The notes below the pieces were generated by a model. That model was not told the DNA's origin and ran no database searches. It saw nothing but the letters and a program-made list of their open reading frames with translations. From assembly GCA_002869605.1 (NCBI GenBank), contig PKUI01000105.1, positions 1-15,279 of the forward strand: a stretch of DNA of 15,279 nucleotides, given 5' to 3'. This document shows, one piece after another, positions 7,714 to 15,106 of the stretch (positions are counted from its first letter, which is position 1; each line of letters begins with the position of its first letter). This DNA is from Desulfuromonas sp. (GTDB lineage Bacteria; Desulfobacterota; Desulfuromonadia; Desulfuromonadales; SZUA-401). The position numbers were made by a program, and so were the translations under genes.

Positions 7714-9431
7714 GGTAGCTCCTCGATCTTTTGTTGCAGGGGGACGTTCTCAGGGTCGAGTGCCAGTGACTTCTGGAAGTAATAGCGGGCTTTTTCGAAT
7801 TCGTTCAGGGTCCGATAAACATCCCCGATATGTTCAAAAGATATCGGGTCATCGGGGACATCTTTCAGAGCGAACTTTAACTTTTCAAGCGCCTCGGGAT
7901 AGCGCCCCAAACGGTATAGCACCCACCCGAGCGTATCATAAATATGACCAGCCTCGTTCAACTCAAGGGCACGCAGCGCCAGCGTTAAAGCTTCATCGAG
8001 ATGGATGCCGTCTTCAGCATACTGGTAGGCGATAAAATTCATCGCATCGGCGTGATAAGGGTCGAGCTCGAGAATTTCCTGCATAGCCTTGCGGGCAGCC
8101 TCACGCATACCGATTTTCTGCAGCAACACGCCCTTTTGGTAGAGAATGCGCGTATTCCCCTGGAAGCGTTGTTCACCCTGTTGGAAAAGCTGCAAAGCCT
8201 CATTCGTATAGCCACCGTCACCGGCAAGTGAGGTCATTAACAGGAACTGGTCTACGGTAAGACGAGGATCGTCAAGAAGGAGCGTCAGGACCTTGAATGA
8301 CTGCTCTGTCTCATCGAGCATGCTATAGAGATAGGACGCGTGCACGCATGCGTCAGGGAAAAGTTCGGAGGTTTTGGGTATTTGCAGAAATTCGCGCAGC
8401 GCCTCATAGGGCTGGGCGGTATTTTCATAGACGTTACCCAGATAATAACGGATTTTATCACGTTCTTCCGTAAGGCTCAGCAGATGCTCAAAACTGCGCG
8501 CAGCCGAAGACCATTGCTCCCGTTCCATCTGCAGCAAACCGTACTTTCGCAGGGCTTCCTGGTCGTCCGGATTGTCGGCTAACAAACTTTCAAGTTCGCG
8601 CAGAGCTTCTGTATAACGCTCAAGACTCAGTAAAACCTGAACCACACGGTGCCTAAGCCCTGGTTCGTCAGGACGCTGTTGCAGCCCCGCCCTGTAAACT
8701 GCAAGCGCCTTTTCCTGATCTCCTTCTTGCTGGCGTTTTTCGTAAAGTCTTCCCCACTCGAAATAAACCGCCAACAACGAGGGTTGCAAATCGACAACCT
8801 TGCGATAAGCCTGCTCGGCGGATACGCTCAGATCGATCTGGGCATACAACCGCGCAAGTGCATAATAGGCACGAAAAGAGTCATCATGCTTGGCGATGTA
8901 CCCCTTTATCGTTTCGATCCCCTCGATGTTTTCACCCTGGCGAGCCAGGGCCTGAACCAACAACAGGACCGGGTCGACATCCTCCGGGAGCAATTGCACC
9001 AGTATGCGAAAATGTTTAATCGCTTCTACATTGCGTTTCTTCTCGAAGAGCACTTCTCCGAGCAATCTACGCGCTTGGACTGACCCCGGATCATCGATCA
9101 AAACATCTTCCAGGGCTCGTATCGCCTCTTCATCCCGCTGCAGCTGCAAATAGATTTCCGCCAGGTAAAGGCGCAAGAGAGGCGTTTCGGCGTCATAGCT
9201 CAGGGCTTTCTGTAACGCCTCCTCGACCCCCTTGAGATCTCCATAGTTATGCCGTAAAACAGCCAGGCTGAAATAGTAGTAGGCCTTGGCGTTGGCGTCG
9301 TCAAGGCGACTTTCGTACTCAAGGAGTGATGGTTTCTGGTGCTCACCAACGGGCGAAGCAGACATGAGTACACACCCGCCACACAGCAGAAGCATCATCA
9401 CAGCAAAGCAGAATCGAAGCGTCCTCTTCAC
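7710..9431 (-). CDS. TPR-repeat lipoprotein
   Basis: Starting from the GTG at 9431 the protein has 573 residues: a signal peptide (M-K-R-T-L-R-F then a hydrophobic run) with lipobox C-G-G-C and lipidated Cys20, followed by tetratricopeptide repeats along almost the whole chain. Clear repeat units carry the A-x-x-x-L-x-K-A-L and D-P pattern, for example G-V-E-E-A-L-Q-K-A-L, E-A-I-K-H-F-R-I-L-V-Q-L-L-P-E-D, E-A-R-K-A-M-Q-E-I-L-E-L-D-P and K-A-R-Y-Y-F-Q-K-S-L-A-L-D-P near the end; about a dozen or more repeats are likely. It is a scaffold for protein-protein contacts at the periplasmic side of the inner or outer membrane. The upstream in-frame extension to 9512 is rejected because the signal peptide and AAAGGA place the start at 9431. 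It heads the four-gene minus-strand unit. Its partner is unknown. Confidence 0.85.
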   Translation of the reverse strand: MKRTLRFCFAVMMLLLCGGCVLMSASPVGEHQKPSLLEYESRLDDANAKAYYYFSLAVLRHNYGDLKGVEEALQKALSYDAETPLLRLYLAEIYLQLQRDEEAIRALEDVLIDDPGSVQARRLLGEVLFEKKRNVEAIKHFRILVQLLPEDVDPVLLLVQALARQGENIEGIETIKGYIAKHDDSFRAYYALARLYAQIDLSVSAEQAYRKVVDLQPSLLAVYFEWGRLYEKRQQEGDQEKALAVYRAGLQQRPDEPGLRHRVVQVLLSLERYTEALRELESLLADNPDDQEALRKYGLLQMEREQWSSAARSFEHLLSLTEERDKIRYYLGNVYENTAQPYEALREFLQIPKTSELFPDACVHASYLYSMLDETEQSFKVLTLLLDDPRLTVDQFLLMTSLAGDGGYTNEALQLFQQGEQRFQGNTRILYQKGVLLQKIGMREAARKAMQEILELDPYHADAMNFIAYQYAEDGIHLDEALTLALRALELNEAGHIYDTLGWVLYRLGRYPEALEKLKFALKDVPDDPISFEHIGDVYRTLNEFEKARYYFQKSLALDPENVPLQQKIEELP

Positions 9432-9439
9432 ACCCTTAA

Positions 9440-9445
9440 TCCTTT
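9440..9445 (-). promoter_or_regulatory. Ribosome-binding site of the TPR lipoprotein gene
   Basis: AAAGGA on the minus strand ends 8 nt before the GTG at 9431 and supports that start, which puts the signal peptide at the very N-terminus. Confidence 0.6.
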
Positions 9446-9483
9446 GTAAGGTCTTGATAAGACATGCATTAAACAGGCTTCGC

Positions 9484-9512
9484 AAGCTATCACAGCACTG
9501 CAATGGGGTCAA
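9484..9512 (-). promoter_or_regulatory. Candidate promoter of the TPR-LolB-SBP-permease unit
   Basis: On the minus strand TTGACC (9507-9512) is followed after 17 bp by TAGCTT (9484-9489). The -35 is good and the -10 poor (3 of 6). The predicted start would be about 46 nt before the GTG. It lies back-to-back with the plus-strand promoter at 9536-9563. Confidence 0.35.
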
Positions 9513-9535
9513 ACGCTTTGTGTTTCAACGTGCGC

Positions 9536-9563
9536 TTTACACTGCTGGATTGTCTGATAAAAT
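9536..9563 (+). promoter_or_regulatory. Promoter of the kinase-SLC5 phosphatase operon
   Basis: TTTACA (9536-9541) and TAAAAT (9558-9563), each 5 of 6 to consensus, are 16 bp apart, and the -10 has an extended TGA element directly upstream. Transcription would start near 9570, leaving about 25 nt before the kinase ATG, which includes the GGAGGT ribosome-binding site. Confidence 0.65.
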
Positions 9564-9584
9564 TCACAATAATATTAGCATGTT

Positions 9585-9590
9585 GGAGGT
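9585..9590 (+). promoter_or_regulatory. Ribosome-binding site of the kinase fusion gene
   Basis: GGAGGT lies 4 nt before the ATG at 9595 and falls inside the longer open frame to 9286. It therefore selects 9595 and removes an apparent overlap with the TPR gene. Confidence 0.7.
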
Positions 9591-9594
9591 TCAC

Positions 9595-11169
9595 ATGCCG
9601 TCTAAAGGACTCTACCAAGCCCTTCTCGACCCCACATGTTATCCAGAACGACCAAGACGTGTGTTTGCACGTGACACGCACATATCGCGTCTCTACTTTA
9701 CCCCACGCCACGTCTACAAGCTGAAAAAACCCGTCGATTTTGGTTTCCTTGACTTTACGTCTCTTGATCGACGACGTTTTTTCTGCGATGAAGAAAACCG
9801 ACTCAACAGCCATTTTGCTCCGGACACCTACCTCGGCACTGTCCCCGTACGCGTTATGGATAAACACGTTGCCGTCGGAGGCGAGCATGGCAAGATCGTT
9901 GATTATGCCGTCAAGATGCGCAGACTCCCCCAAGCGCAAATGCTTGATCGGAAAATCCGCAGGCATTCACCAGAACTTAGACATGATATTGAGCGTCTGG
10001 TGCCAACGCTCAATAGAATGTTCGGAACGTTTTCGGAAGTCACCGTCAGCGAGGAGGAGCTCTTTCACCGTCTTGCGTACAATTGCGAAGAGAACCTCTC
10101 ACAGACCCGTGAATTCATCCCTACCCTGCTCGCAGAAAGGGCCTGGCAGCAACTTGAAAGCTATACACACAATACACTCTCTCCAGATGGGCTAAAAAAT
10201 CGGTTTTTAGCTCGAGCCAAGGCCGGATATTTCAGAGAAGGCCATGGTGATCTGCACAGCGAACACATCTGTATTACCTCACCGATCCGCATCTACGACT
10301 GCATCGAGTTCAACCTTCGCTTCAGAATAAACGATCTACTCTCGGAACTCGCATTCCTGTTGATGGACCTCGATTTTCGTTGCCGGCGCGATCTATCCCA
10401 ACAGCTATTAAACGGTTGCAGTGAGCAGTTCGAGGTGTTCAACGACGGGGAAACCCTAAATTTCTACCGCATCTACCGTGCCTGGGTACGCGGTAAGGTC
10501 GCAGCCCTGACCTCCAAAGATCTGCACACGGATGAGCAAAAACGTGCCGCTGCTTCCGTTACGGCACAGCAATATTTTGCCCTGGCGTTAGGCTATCTGT
10601 GCAGGCCATTTCTGACGATCACCTGTGGATTGATGGGCAGCGGAAAATCACTGTTTGCACAATCCCTGGCAAGAGTCACCAACGCAACTGTTATCCGCTC
10701 TGACGAAGTCAGAAAAGTCATTCACGGGCGGCCCTTGGACGAGCATGATCACTCCGACTACGGTGAAGGACTCTATGCGGCAAACTTTACTGATCGGACT
10801 TATATGTCAATGTTGGAGCAAGCAGAGGAGGCTCTCAGACAAGGGAACAGCGTCATCGTCGATGCCTCCTTTGGACACAGACAGTACCGTGAACAATTTG
10901 CACTGCTGTCGAAAAGGCTTGGAACCCCATTTCTCAAAGTATGGTTTGACGCACCACACACAACGCTGCACAAACGCCTCGAGTTACGTTCTCGAATCAA
11001 CGCAGATGTATCAGACGGTCGAGGAGAGCTTTTGGATGCCCAGAAAAACAGCTTCGATTACCCCAAAGACGATGATATCATTGAAAAGATCGACAGTGAG
11101 AAAGAAGTCGACTATAATGTACAACTCGTTCTAAGCCGCATTCTCACCGACCACGGATGGCAGCCATGA
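9595..11169 (+). CDS. APH-like phosphotransferase fused to a P-loop kinase domain
   Basis: The 524-residue protein joins two nucleotide-using domains. The N-terminal part (about 30-330) resembles aminoglycoside-phosphotransferase/COG2187 proteins: the Brenner-type motif H217-G-D-L-H-S-E-H replaces the usual HGDLHxxN, and D235-C-I-E-F-N follows where the metal-binding D lies. The C-terminal part (about 340-520) is a COG0645-type P-loop kinase with Walker A G345-L-M-G-S-G-K-S352, R-S-D-E-V-R-K after the next strand, V-I-V-D-A-S-F as the Walker B-like strand, and an arginine-rich lid (H-K-R-L-E-L-R-S-R). The fusion is recurrent and usually called a bifunctional APH/ATP-binding protein; its substrate is unknown and it should not be read as a resistance gene. 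The stop overlaps the next ATG (ATGA), so it is translationally coupled to the membrane sensor genes. Confidence 0.85.
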   Translation: MPSKGLYQALLDPTCYPERPRRVFARDTHISRLYFTPRHVYKLKKPVDFGFLDFTSLDRRRFFCDEENRLNSHFAPDTYLGTVPVRVMDKHVAVGGEHGKIVDYAVKMRRLPQAQMLDRKIRRHSPELRHDIERLVPTLNRMFGTFSEVTVSEEELFHRLAYNCEENLSQTREFIPTLLAERAWQQLESYTHNTLSPDGLKNRFLARAKAGYFREGHGDLHSEHICITSPIRIYDCIEFNLRFRINDLLSELAFLLMDLDFRCRRDLSQQLLNGCSEQFEVFNDGETLNFYRIYRAWVRGKVAALTSKDLHTDEQKRAAASVTAQQYFALALGYLCRPFLTITCGLMGSGKSLFAQSLARVTNATVIRSDEVRKVIHGRPLDEHDHSDYGEGLYAANFTDRTYMSMLEQAEEALRQGNSVIVDASFGHRQYREQFALLSKRLGTPFLKVWFDAPHTTLHKRLELRSRINADVSDGRGELLDAQKNSFDYPKDDDIIEKIDSEKEVDYNVQLVLSRILTDHGWQP

Positions 11170-11405
11170 AAACGAGTCGTATTTTTAAAATGCGTGAAGC
11201 CTGGGTTGCATGTTTCCTGCTCGGTGTGGTCATGCTCAATTATCCCTTCTTGGAGATTTTCAACAAGAATATTCTGTTGTTTAGCATTCCCTTGCCGGTT
11301 CTCTACCTGATGATCGGCTGGCCCATCTCCATCGGTGTCATCTACCTGTTTACTCGACACTTCAAATTCAAAGACGAAATTAGCACGACAGGGGAGCAAG
11401 ACTAG
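11166..11405 (+). CDS. Small two-helix membrane protein preceding an SLC5-type sensor
   Basis: The 79-residue protein has a short basic N-terminus and two hydrophobic segments, about residues 12-33 (A-W-V-A-C-F-L-L-G-V-V-M-L-N-Y-P) and 42-64 (I-P-L-P-V-L-Y-L-M-I-G-W-P), then a charged tail. The W-P pair in the second helix and the position directly before a sodium:solute-symporter-type gene recall the small DUF-class proteins next to SSS transporters and the small CbrX protein encoded before CbrA in pseudomonads. It probably assembles with or assists insertion of the sensor, which is inference. The start at 11166 makes an ATGA overlap with the kinase gene; its stop TAG is directly followed by the next ATG at 11406 with no gap. 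This is strong evidence for coupled, stoichiometric synthesis. Confidence 0.75.
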   Translation: MKTSRIFKMREAWVACFLLGVVMLNYPFLEIFNKNILLFSIPLPVLYLMIGWPISIGVIYLFTRHFKFKDEISTTGEQD

Positions 11406-14400
11406 ATGATCCCTGTCAGCCAGCTTGCCCTGATCACGCTTCTCTACTTTGCACTTTTGTTTGCCGTGGCCTACTGGGCGGACAGAAGACGTGCCGCCGG
11501 TCGAAGCCTGACACAGAATTCATCGATCTACACCCTCTCTCTAGCCGTTTACATGACCTCCTGGACGTTCTACGGCAGCGTAGGACGCGCGGCAACGAGC
11601 GGTCTCGACTTCCTGCCGGTGTACCTGGGACCAACCCTGATTATATTTACATGGGGATTTTTATTACGCAAAATCGTACGTGTTACGAGAGAGCAGAACA
11701 TCGTCAGCATCGCCGACTTTATCTCCAGCCGTTACGGCAAATCAACGTCTCTCGGTGCCATTGTAACGATCTTCGCCGTATTCGGAATCATGCCCTACAT
11801 TGCCCTGCAGTTAAAGGCAGTATCCCAGACCTTTGACCTGCTATCCGGGAACTCCCTACTCCAACGGACCGAAGAGTTTACTGCGGTGACCCATCTCCCC
11901 TTCTCTCTCGACACGGCCCTGCTGAGCGCATTAACCCTTGGCATTTTCGGCGTTCTCTTCGGAGCGCGCCATCTCGACACCAGCGAACGACACGAAGGGC
12001 TGGTCGCCGCGATCGCCTTCGAATCTCTGGTCAAGCTGTGTGCCTTCGTCGTCGCCGGTATCTTTGTGACCTATGGCCTTTATGACGGCTTCGGAGACAT
12101 CTTCACCCGCTTCAACGAAACGTTTCCCGACCGCAGTTCGCTACTACTCTTCAATACCCAACATACCCCCTATACAGAGTGGTTTACCCTGACATTTATC
12201 TCCATGATGGCGTTTATGCTTTTGCCCCGCCAGTTCCATATCATGGTGATCGAAAACAGCGATGAAAGCCATATCCGTAAAGCTATGTGGCAATTTCCAA
12301 GCTACATGTTTCTGATCAACCTGTTTGTCATCCCAATTGCCCTGGGGGGACTAATTTATTACAACGGCGACACAAGCTCGGCCGATTATTTCATGCTGCA
12401 ACTCCCCCTCGAAACGGGTCATCCCTGGTTAAGCATCCTGGTATTTATCGGCGGTTTCTCGGCTTCTGCCGGCATGGTCATGGTCTCTTCGGTGGCGTTG
12501 GCCACCATGATCCTCAACCACCTGTTTATCCCTTTGATGCTGCGTTTCTGGCAGGAATTACCGAACATCTCAGGGCTACTGATCAACATCAAGCGTGCCT
12601 CGATCATGGCCGTCATACTGCTCGGTTATTTTTACTTTCGCGTCATCGGCGACTCCTATGCACTGGTCAATATCGGATTGATTTCGTTCATCGCCGCGAC
12701 ACAGTTCGCCACGGCGATGATCGGCGGGCTTTACTGGCGCAAAGCCAATCGCATCGGCGCCACGGTCGGCCTGCTGTTTGGCTTTATCATCTGGGCCATC
12801 ACCCTGCTGATCCCTTCTTTTGTGCGCTCGGGGTGGATGTCAGAACGCATCCTGGATGAGGGTCTATTTGGGATCACGCTGCTACGCCCACTGGAGCTTT
12901 TCGGACTCAGTGGCTTCGACATCTGGACCCATGCCCTGTTCTGGACCTTGTTCTTCAACATCGGTGCATTCATAGCCATATCCATCGTTACCCTCGGTGA
13001 CGAAATTGAAAAAGAACAAGCGCGAAAATTTGTCGACGTCTTTGAACCCTTCAGCCGCGCCGAAAGTCGTAAACGTATCAGCAAGGCTCCAACAATCATC
13101 GAATTCGTTGAACTGATGGCCAAGTTCATCGGCGACAAACAGGCACACGCGGCAATCTCAGGGTACCTCAAAGACAGCGAGATAGATGAACGCGGAAGTC
13201 TCTCGGAATATGAGCTTCCCAGTCTCAAGCGTTTTACGGAACGGACCCTTGCCGGCTCCGTCGGTGCCGCACCGGCCAGGATCATTATCGAAAATTATCT
13301 GGCGGCACGTGGTAGCGAAATGGAGGATGTCTTCGACATTTTCGGTTCAGTGACCATCAGCCGCACCTCAAGTCGCGAACAACTCGGCGTTCTTTTTGAA
13401 GCGGCCCATACTATCGCCAGCACCTCAAACTGCCAGCAAGCCTTTGACAAAATACTTGAGCTGATGCAACGCCAATTCAAATTCGATCTGTGTGTCATCC
13501 GTATGCTCGACGAACAGAGCAACACCCTCACCGTACGCAGTCGCAAAGGGATTGTCTCACAACATTTCGGCAACGCTGAACGAGACCTCGACATGGATAC
13601 CTATATCGGGGAGTGTTTCCTGACGGTCACCTCTAAAGTGGTGAACGACACCGAATTCATGGACCGCCCGAAACTGATCGAGGTCATCCAGCACGAAGGC
13701 ATCAAGTCCTTCGCCCATGCCCCAATAGTCATTGAGGGTGAAGCCATCGGCGTCCTGAGTGCCTTTTCAAGGTCTGTCAGAGGGATATTCACCAAGGAGT
13801 TCGTCGAACTCTTACAGAGCCTCGCTGGCCAGATAGGCGTGGCCTGGCGGAACGAACAACAGACCCAACAGTTAATTGATGTGCGCAGCCGTGAACGTGA
13901 GCTAGAGATTGCCCAGAACATTCAGAAGAGCCTATTGCCAGAGCACTTCCCGCTGATCCCCGGCGTTACCTTGGCAGGACGCTGCATGACCGCCAAACAG
14001 GTGGGGGGCGACTATTACGACTTTCTGCCACGCGAAGGGGACCACTTTGACCTGTTCATTGCCGACGTTTCCGGACATGACATTGGAGCAGCTCTGCTAA
14101 TGGCAGAGACGCGAACGTTTATCCGTTCACAGGCCCATCGCAAAATCGACCCCAACGACATGATGGACGAGGTCAACCACTTCTTCCTGCACGACCTGTC
14201 ACAGTCCGAACTGTTTATCACCATGTTCTACGTTAACTACAACTACGGCACCAAACTTCTCAAATATTCAAGCGCCGGGCATAACCGTCCGCTGCTCTGG
14301 GACAACAAATACCGCGTTGTTGTCTCCCTTGACGCGGAAGGTTTGATTTTCGGCGTCAAGAAAAACGTCAACTTTGAAATGAAACAGCGCCACCTGAACC

Positions 14401-14624
14401 CCGGAGATGTTCTTCTACTCTATACCGATGGGGTTACTGAAGCCGAAAACTCCAACGGGGAATTCTTCGGTGAAGAACGCTTGATGTCACTCCTACAAGA
14501 AAATCACCTGCTCAGTGTCGATGAACTGGTAGAGATGCTTTTCCATCAACTGCGAATCTTTACGGGATCATCAAATTTCAACGACGATGTCACCGTGTTG
14601 ATTCTTAAGACAGACATAGAGTGA
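11406..14624 (+). CDS. SLC5-STAC-GAF-PP2C sensor phosphatase (CbrA-like transporter domain with SpoIIE/RsbU output)
   Basis: The 1072-residue protein has four parts. Residues 1 to about 530 form a sodium:solute symporter (SLC5) module with about 12-13 hydrophobic helices. It carries the Y-M-T-S-W-T-F-Y-G-S-V-G segment and the S-S-V-A-L-A-T-M-I-L-N-H helix seen in CbrA-type sensors. Residues about 560-655 resemble the STAC linker (A616-G-S-V-G-A-A-P-A-R). Residues about 660-820 look like a GAF domain. After a helical linker ending in E-L-E-I-A-Q-N-I-Q-K-S-L-L-P comes a SpoIIE/RsbU-type PP2C phosphatase. Its metal-site residues are Asp869 (G-G-D-Y-Y-D-F), Asp887 (D-V-S-G-H-D), Asp1008 (T-D-G-V-T-E) and Asp1060/Asp1061 (N-D-D-V-T-V). 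It should sense or transport a solute at the inner membrane and dephosphorylate the STAS protein encoded next. GGGGAG lies 9 nt before the ATG. There is no histidine kinase domain. The ligand is unknown. Confidence 0.92.
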   Translation: MIPVSQLALITLLYFALLFAVAYWADRRRAAGRSLTQNSSIYTLSLAVYMTSWTFYGSVGRAATSGLDFLPVYLGPTLIIFTWGFLLRKIVRVTREQNIVSIADFISSRYGKSTSLGAIVTIFAVFGIMPYIALQLKAVSQTFDLLSGNSLLQRTEEFTAVTHLPFSLDTALLSALTLGIFGVLFGARHLDTSERHEGLVAAIAFESLVKLCAFVVAGIFVTYGLYDGFGDIFTRFNETFPDRSSLLLFNTQHTPYTEWFTLTFISMMAFMLLPRQFHIMVIENSDESHIRKAMWQFPSYMFLINLFVIPIALGGLIYYNGDTSSADYFMLQLPLETGHPWLSILVFIGGFSASAGMVMVSSVALATMILNHLFIPLMLRFWQELPNISGLLINIKRASIMAVILLGYFYFRVIGDSYALVNIGLISFIAATQFATAMIGGLYWRKANRIGATVGLLFGFIIWAITLLIPSFVRSGWMSERILDEGLFGITLLRPLELFGLSGFDIWTHALFWTLFFNIGAFIAISIVTLGDEIEKEQARKFVDVFEPFSRAESRKRISKAPTIIEFVELMAKFIGDKQAHAAISGYLKDSEIDERGSLSEYELPSLKRFTERTLAGSVGAAPARIIIENYLAARGSEMEDVFDIFGSVTISRTSSREQLGVLFEAAHTIASTSNCQQAFDKILELMQRQFKFDLCVIRMLDEQSNTLTVRSRKGIVSQHFGNAERDLDMDTYIGECFLTVTSKVVNDTEFMDRPKLIEVIQHEGIKSFAHAPIVIEGEAIGVLSAFSRSVRGIFTKEFVELLQSLAGQIGVAWRNEQQTQQLIDVRSRERELEIAQNIQKSLLPEHFPLIPGVTLAGRCMTAKQVGGDYYDFLPREGDHFDLFIADVSGHDIGAALLMAETRTFIRSQAHRKIDPNDMMDEVNHFFLHDLSQSELFITMFYVNYNYGTKLLKYSSAGHNRPLLWDNKYRVVVSLDAEGLIFGVKKNVNFEMKQRHLNPGDVLLLYTDGVTEAENSNGEFFGEERLMSLLQENHLLSVDELVEMLFHQLRIFTGSSNFNDDVTVLILKTDIE

Positions 14625-14731
14625 GCCCAAAATGACGTAGAAAGGTCAGGAAAAGTAACCTGGGTATGCTATTCTATTCAGGCATCCATTAAAGGCACAA
14701 ACATCAACATATACGCACCAATTTGCGATCG

Positions 14732-14737
14732 AGGAGG
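14732..14737 (+). promoter_or_regulatory. Ribosome-binding site selecting the GTG start of the STAS gene
   Basis: A perfect AGGAGG lies 9 nt before GTG 14747. A longer in-frame opening at 14723 would start with TTG upstream of this site and is therefore rejected. Confidence 0.85.
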
Positions 14738-14746
14738 AACTTTACA

Positions 14747-15082
14747 GTGGTTATCCATATTCATGAAAAACCCGGGGCGACACTGCTGGAAATTGGCGAA
14801 GAGAGACTTGATGCCCACAACAGCGGCGACTTGAAAAATGAGATGTTATCCCTTTTTGAAGACGGCAAAAACCAATTGGTAATTGACCTAAAGGAAGTTC
14901 GTTTCATCGACTCCTCAGGCCTCGGAGCACTGGTCTCCGGCTACAAGAACGCCAGTGCCCGCAATGGCAACCTCAAGCTCTGTGCACTCCAACCACAGGT
15001 TAAATCAATGTTCGAGCTCACCCGATTACACCGAGTCTTTGAAATTTATCCGGGAGCAGATGAAGCACTGGCAAGTTTTTAA
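14747..15082 (+). CDS. STAS-domain anti-sigma factor antagonist (SpoIIAA/RsbV type)
   Basis: The 111-residue protein is a single STAS domain of normal length. It has the paired-strand opening (T-L-L-E-I-G-E-E-R-L-D-A) and the signature F-I-D-S-S-G-L-G-A-L-V, in which Ser57 is the position phosphorylated in SpoIIAA/RsbV. The later L-K-L-C-A-L-Q-P-Q-V-K-S-M-F-E-L-T-R-L segment is also typical. In the known pathway the unphosphorylated form binds the anti-sigma kinase and frees its target, the kinase inactivates it by serine phosphorylation, and a PP2C phosphatase restores it. Both partner enzymes are encoded on either side (PP2C 122 bp upstream, kinase 24 bp downstream). The GTG start is chosen for the ribosome-binding site. 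Confidence 0.93.
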   Translation: MVIHIHEKPGATLLEIGEERLDAHNSGDLKNEMLSLFEDGKNQLVIDLKEVRFIDSSGLGALVSGYKNASARNGNLKLCALQPQVKSMFELTRLHRVFEIYPGADEALASF

Positions 15083-15106
15083 TATTGAAAGCCACCAGGA
15101 CCCGGA

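Noticed and set aside
9286..9594. N-terminal extension of the kinase fusion gene
   Set aside because: It overlaps the TPR gene on the other strand, lies upstream of the promoter and the GGAGGT site, and adds residues with no family resemblance.
9595..11169. Aminoglycoside resistance gene
   Set aside because: The APH-like fold is shared by many kinases; the fusion to a P-loop kinase and the chromosomal signalling context argue against resistance.
14643..14667. SigB-like promoter look-alike (AGGTCA, 13 bp, GGGTAT) before the STAS gene
   Set aside because: Attractive as autoregulation of a partner-switch operon, but it is a partial match to a Bacillus consensus and no SigB-type factor is seen or expected in this lineage.
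14625..14730. Terminator between the phosphatase and STAS genes
   Set aside because: Only weak short complementarity (for example CCTG/CAGG) without a T run; the genes are more likely co-transcribed.
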